Positions 60,923 through 64,000 of a stretch of DNA of 64,000 nt are shown piece by piece (the stretch's first letter is position 1; the number at the start of each line of letters is the position of its first letter). The stretch is taken from NCBI RefSeq assembly GCF_000482545.1, contig NZ_KI519454.1:992001-1056000 (forward strand), given 5' to 3'. Source of the stretch: Arthrobacter sp. 35W (lineage in GTDB: Bacteria > Actinomycetota > Actinomycetes > Actinomycetales > Micrococcaceae). Both the position numbers and the translations under genes were made by a program. The notes under the pieces were generated by a model. The model saw only the letters and a list, made by a program, of their open reading frames with translations. It made no database searches and was not told the DNA's origin.

Positions 60923-62716
60923 TTAGGAGAGTGGCGCTGCGGCAAGAGCCGCGGATTTGGTCGTTCTGGGTTTAGTTGTGCGGCGACCGCGCTGCAGGGT
61001 GTTGGAAATGATGAGAACAATCAGAATGAGGATGATCTGAAGGCTTCCGTAGGCGGCGGCGGAGCCGAATTCAGCGGAGTAGATCCGGTTGTAGATCTCC
61101 ACCGACATGGGTACGTACCCCGCCGGGTAGATCACCACGGAGGCCACGTATTCTCCGACGCCGTCGACGAAAGCGAGCAGAGCCCCGGCGAGGATTCCCT
61201 TGGCGATCAAGGGGACTGTGACGGTGCGCAGGACCCGCAAGGGCGTCGCACCGAGGTTGCGGGCGGCTTCCTCGAGGGAGGGGTCGATTTGGTCCAGCGA
61301 TGCCCCGGTGGACCGGAAGATCAGTGGAACGTATCGGACAAAATAGGCTACCGGCAGGATCCAGAGGGTGCCGACGAGGGTCAGGCCGAGGTTGGTGGGG
61401 CTGGGTTCATTGAAGGCGGTGACCATGTTGACGCCGATGACGGTGCCCGGCAGTGCCCAGGGCAGCATGATGGCGATGTCCAAGACGGTTTTGCCGCCTA
61501 GCTTCCACCGTGCAACGATCCATGCCGCGGCCGCCCCGATGAGTGCGGCGGCAAGCGTTGCCAGCAGGCTCATTTGGACGCTGACGTTGATCGGGAGCAG
61601 GCTGCGCGGGTCGGTAAAGATCCGGATGTAATTCTGCAGCGTGTATTGGTCGGGGATGACCTGGGTGGTCCATGAGCTGTCAATGGAGAAGGAGACCAGA
61701 ATGATGACCAGGACGGGGGCCAGGAGCACGGCGCTGACGACGGTGCTGCCGATCATTGCCACATACCGGACTGGCCCTGTGCTGACGGCGCGGTCGCGCT
61801 GGGTTCCTTTGGAGAGGCTCCGGTGGATCCGCCGGCCCTGGTACCAGCGCATCGACACCAGGAACAGAATGGAGACGATGGACAGGATTGTTGATTGCGC
61901 GGCAGCCAGTTCGTGGGCCCCGCTGGTGCGGGTGGACACGATCTGCATCGTGAGCGTTTGCACGTTGTATAGCTGGGGTGCGGTGAAGGAGGCCATAGAG
62001 ATCATGAAGGTCAGCAGTGCCCCCGATACGAGCGCGGGAGTGAGCATGGGTAGGAGCACGGTCGCCCAGATGCGGATCTTGCCCGCGCCGAGGTTGGCCG
62101 CAGCAGATTCCAAGGAGGAGTCCAATCCCGCCAGGCCCGCCGAAACGGACAGGTAGAAGAACGGATACATGGTGAAGGTATGGACCAGCAGCACCCCGGC
62201 GATCCCCGTCACCGACGTGCTGGCGGCCGGAATTCCCAACCACAGGTGTAGGGCGCGGGGAACAATGCCGGTCTCGCTGTAGAGGAGAACGAAGGAGACG
62301 GCGCCGATCAGCGGGGGCAGCGCCATGGGCAGGAGGGCAAAGACCTCCAGCGCTTTGCGGCCGGGGAACTCAAATCGTGTCAGCAAGACTGCCAGCAGAG
62401 TCCCCAGAATGCCGCACAGCACGACTGAGGCCATCGAAATGCCCACGGACAGCAAAAGGGCCGAGGCCGAGGATCCGGAAAAGAAGGTCCCGTAGTTGCT
62501 GGCCAGGCCGTTTCCCTGGGTGGAGAAAAGCGCGGTTTGGGCCATGGGGATGACGACGAAGAACAAGATGATGACGAAGACGGGAGCCGCGAGCAGGTAG
62601 ACGAAGCGGTCGCTGCCGATCTTCTCAGAGAGCGTGCCTGTTCTGCGTCGTCGGGGAGCAGAGGCTGAAGGTGGTTTCTTCTGTGAGGTTGTGGTCTTGG
62701 CGTCGAGAACGGTCAT
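60923..62716 (-). CDS. ABC transporter permease, fused double domain (Fe3+/phosphonate type)
   Basis: 597 residues. Two tandem permease domains, each with about six spans and an EAA-type loop (LESAAANLGAGKIRIWATVL near residue 200, LEEAARNLGATPLRVLRTVT near 490). This is the FbpB-like layout of importers for ferric iron, 2-aminoethylphosphonate and similar small anions. The N-terminal 35 residues are basic and cytoplasmic. Its ATG overlaps the stop of the ATPase gene by 4 nt. With the ATPase and binding protein it forms a complete importer. Confidence 0.88.
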   Translation of the reverse strand: MTVLDAKTTTSQKKPPSASAPRRRRTGTLSEKIGSDRFVYLLAAPVFVIILFFVVIPMAQTALFSTQGNGLASNYGTFFSGSSASALLLSVGISMASVVLCGILGTLLAVLLTRFEFPGRKALEVFALLPMALPPLIGAVSFVLLYSETGIVPRALHLWLGIPAASTSVTGIAGVLLVHTFTMYPFFYLSVSAGLAGLDSSLESAAANLGAGKIRIWATVLLPMLTPALVSGALLTFMISMASFTAPQLYNVQTLTMQIVSTRTSGAHELAAAQSTILSIVSILFLVSMRWYQGRRIHRSLSKGTQRDRAVSTGPVRYVAMIGSTVVSAVLLAPVLVIILVSFSIDSSWTTQVIPDQYTLQNYIRIFTDPRSLLPINVSVQMSLLATLAAALIGAAAAWIVARWKLGGKTVLDIAIMLPWALPGTVIGVNMVTAFNEPSPTNLGLTLVGTLWILPVAYFVRYVPLIFRSTGASLDQIDPSLEEAARNLGATPLRVLRTVTVPLIAKGILAGALLAFVDGVGEYVASVVIYPAGYVPMSVEIYNRIYSAEFGSAAAYGSLQIILILIVLIISNTLQRGRRTTKPRTTKSAALAAAPLS

Positions 62717-63774
62717 CGCTGCACCAGCCAGACTCGGTCCGGATCGCAGGTCATTCCCACGGAATCGCCGATCTGGGGCCCGTTGGCATGATCTGGAGCC
62801 GTGACGTTGACGGTGAGGTCCTCCATGGACACCTCGTAGGTGACGGACGCGCCGGTGAATTCCGCGGCTCGCACGGTTCCGCGCAGGAGGGGGCTGGGCC
62901 CATCGGTGAAGCGCAGCACCTCTGGGCGGATGGACAGCGCCGCTGGGTCCCCGGCGCTGGGTCGAAGATCCGGCGCCTTTGGAACGTCCATCCTTGAACC
63001 TCCCGGCAGGTCCACCGTGACGGTTGTTGCATCGCTGCCGAGAACGGTGACGGGGAGGACGTTGCTGCGCCCAATGAACCGGGCGACAAAGGCCGTGGCC
63101 GGGCGATGGTAGATCTCGCGGGGGGCCGCCACCTGGTGGACACGCCCGCCTTCGAGGACGGCGATCCGGTCGCTCATCGCCATGGCTTCGGCCTGGTCAT
63201 GGGTGACATAGATCCCGGTGATGCCGGCAGCGCGCTGGACCTGACGGATCTGGACCCTGGTTTCCTCGCGCAGCTTTGCATCAAGGTTGGACAATGGCTC
63301 ATCGAGAAGCAGGACTGAAGGTGAGATTACAACGGCCCGGGCCAGCGCGACTCGCTGCTGTTGGCCGCCGGAGAGTTCATCGATCCGCCGTCCCGCGTAG
63401 CCGGCCAGCCCGACCTGGGCGAGCGCATTGTCAATGCGGGCGGCCTTTTCCTTCTTGTCGACCTTGCGTACGTTGAGTCCGTAGGCCACATTTTGGGCCA
63501 CGCTCATATGCGGGAACAGGGCATAGTTTTGGAACACCATGCCCGTGTCCCGGCGGTTGGGCGGGGTCCGCGTGACGTCGGAGTCGCCAAAGCGGATGAT
63601 TCCGCTGGACGGCTGGATGAACCCGGCGATCATGCGCAGCATGGTCGATTTTCCGCAACCGGACGGGCCAAGAAGAGTGAAGAATTCACCAGACTCGATG
63701 GTGAGGTCCATGGTGATGGTGGGCGGGTTGTCGCCATAGGTTTTGCTGACGTTTTCGAGGCTAACGCTAATCAT
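62713..63774 (-). CDS. ABC transporter ATPase (PotA/FbpC type)
   Basis: 353 residues. Walker A GPSGCGKST at residues 36-44, Q-loop FQNYALFPHMSV near 81, signature LSGGQQQRVALARA near 135, Walker B VLLLDEPLSNLD near 155 and H-loop VTHDQAEAMAM near 190 are all intact. A C-terminal TOBE-like domain (residues about 240-353) is expected for spermidine/iron/phosphonate importers. It energises the fused permease encoded downstream. It lies 39 nt after the binding-protein stop in the same operon. Confidence 0.93.
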   Translation of the reverse strand: MISVSLENVSKTYGDNPPTITMDLTIESGEFFTLLGPSGCGKSTMLRMIAGFIQPSSGIIRFGDSDVTRTPPNRRDTGMVFQNYALFPHMSVAQNVAYGLNVRKVDKKEKAARIDNALAQVGLAGYAGRRIDELSGGQQQRVALARAVVISPSVLLLDEPLSNLDAKLREETRVQIRQVQRAAGITGIYVTHDQAEAMAMSDRIAVLEGGRVHQVAAPREIYHRPATAFVARFIGRSNVLPVTVLGSDATTVTVDLPGGSRMDVPKAPDLRPSAGDPAALSIRPEVLRFTDGPSPLLRGTVRAAEFTGASVTYEVSMEDLTVNVTAPDHANGPQIGDSVGMTCDPDRVWLVQR

Positions 63775-63813
63775 GTCAAGTGCTCCAAGTGGTGGGGGCC
63801 GGGCGGGGCTGCT

Positions 63814-64000
63814 CTAGCCGCGGTTCTTGATGTTCTGGACCCAGTAGCCGATCCACTCGGCGTCCTTGCTGCCGACGGTCTTCCAGTCGACGGGCATTTC
63901 CTTCAGGTTGAGCGTGCTCAGCCATTCCGGTTCCTGGGACAGGGCCACGGTGGGGATCTGGTAGTTCTGCTCTGCCAGGGACTGCTGGGTCTGTTCCTGC
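63814..64000 (-). CDS. ABC transporter substrate-binding protein, C-terminal part
   Basis: The last 61 codons of a gene that continues beyond the right edge. The end SLAEQNYQIPTVALSQEPEW, then LNLKEMPVDWKTVGSKDAEW and IGYWVQNIKNRG, fits the C-terminus of family 1/6 binding proteins of Fe3+ and phosphonate importers (typical DW...W pattern). It is first in the order binding protein-ATPase-permease-lyase. The ligand cannot be read from this part. Confidence 0.75.
   Translation of the reverse strand, partial: QEQTQQSLAEQNYQIPTVALSQEPEWLSTLNLKEMPVDWKTVGSKDAEWIGYWVQNIKNRG

Noticed and set aside
1-64000. CRISPR array
   Set aside because: No series of short regularly spaced repeats was seen, and no cas genes are present.

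Overview
The window is high-GC DNA with tightly packed operons and frequent TTG/GTG starts. Families typical of Actinobacteria are present (DUF4192, MAB_1171c-type membrane protein, TraA-like MobF relaxase, MpaB-type oxygenase, ISL3 transposase). An Arthrobacter-like member of the Micrococcaceae is the best guess; this is inferred from family content, not from a marker gene. No rRNA, complete tRNA or CRISPR array was seen. || 1-11.8 kb is a purine-nucleoside/sugar catabolic region: a partial MFS exporter, a GntR/UTRA regulator, an atypical PfkB kinase, an adenine/adenosine deaminase, a nucleoside hydrolase, a divergent ribokinase, a SIS protein, a second PfkB kinase and YjbQ, then a sugar-type ABC importer (MalG, MalF, lipoprotein). 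A second, apparently identical yjbQ in opposite orientation lies beyond the importer, so a 491-bp inverted repeat brackets the importer operon. || 11.9-43.6 kb is accessory DNA. It starts with mobilisation genes (MobF relaxase-helicase plus zinc-finger partner). Next is an unrecognised two-gene unit (PD-(D/E)XK-like nuclease with a long helical region, plus a zinc-ribbon protein). An actinobacterial operon follows (MpaB-like, ImmA/IrrE-like, MAB_1171c-like). Then comes a complete class 1 DISARM anti-phage operon (drmD-drmMI-drmA-drmB-drmC) with a truncated DUF262 gene at its end. After it lies another unrecognised two-gene unit (soluble protein plus four-helix membrane protein), and finally an ISL3 element inserted into a dead IS630 transposase. 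The region reads as a mobilisable defence island. || 43.9-58.1 kb is a 14.2-kb segment bracketed by 80-bp identical direct repeats that carry what looks like the 3' end of a tRNA-Leu. It encodes a DUF4236/HIRAN membrane protein, deoxynucleoside catabolism (thymidine phosphorylase, deoxyribose-phosphate aldolase, phosphosugar mutase), a LacI regulator, a sulfatase, an MHS-type transporter and a DUF1097 membrane protein. A palindromic operator, TGAGATCGATCTCA and variants, recurs at five places and sits inside two predicted promoters, defining a likely LacI regulon. || 58.8-64 kb holds a small protein, a fumarase/aspartase-superfamily lyase and an Fe3+/phosphonate-type ABC importer (fused double permease, ATPase, partial binding protein), apparently one catabolic operon. 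|| The strongest candidates for something undescribed are the nuclease/zinc-ribbon pair, the soluble/membrane pair, and the possible inversion of the importer operon.
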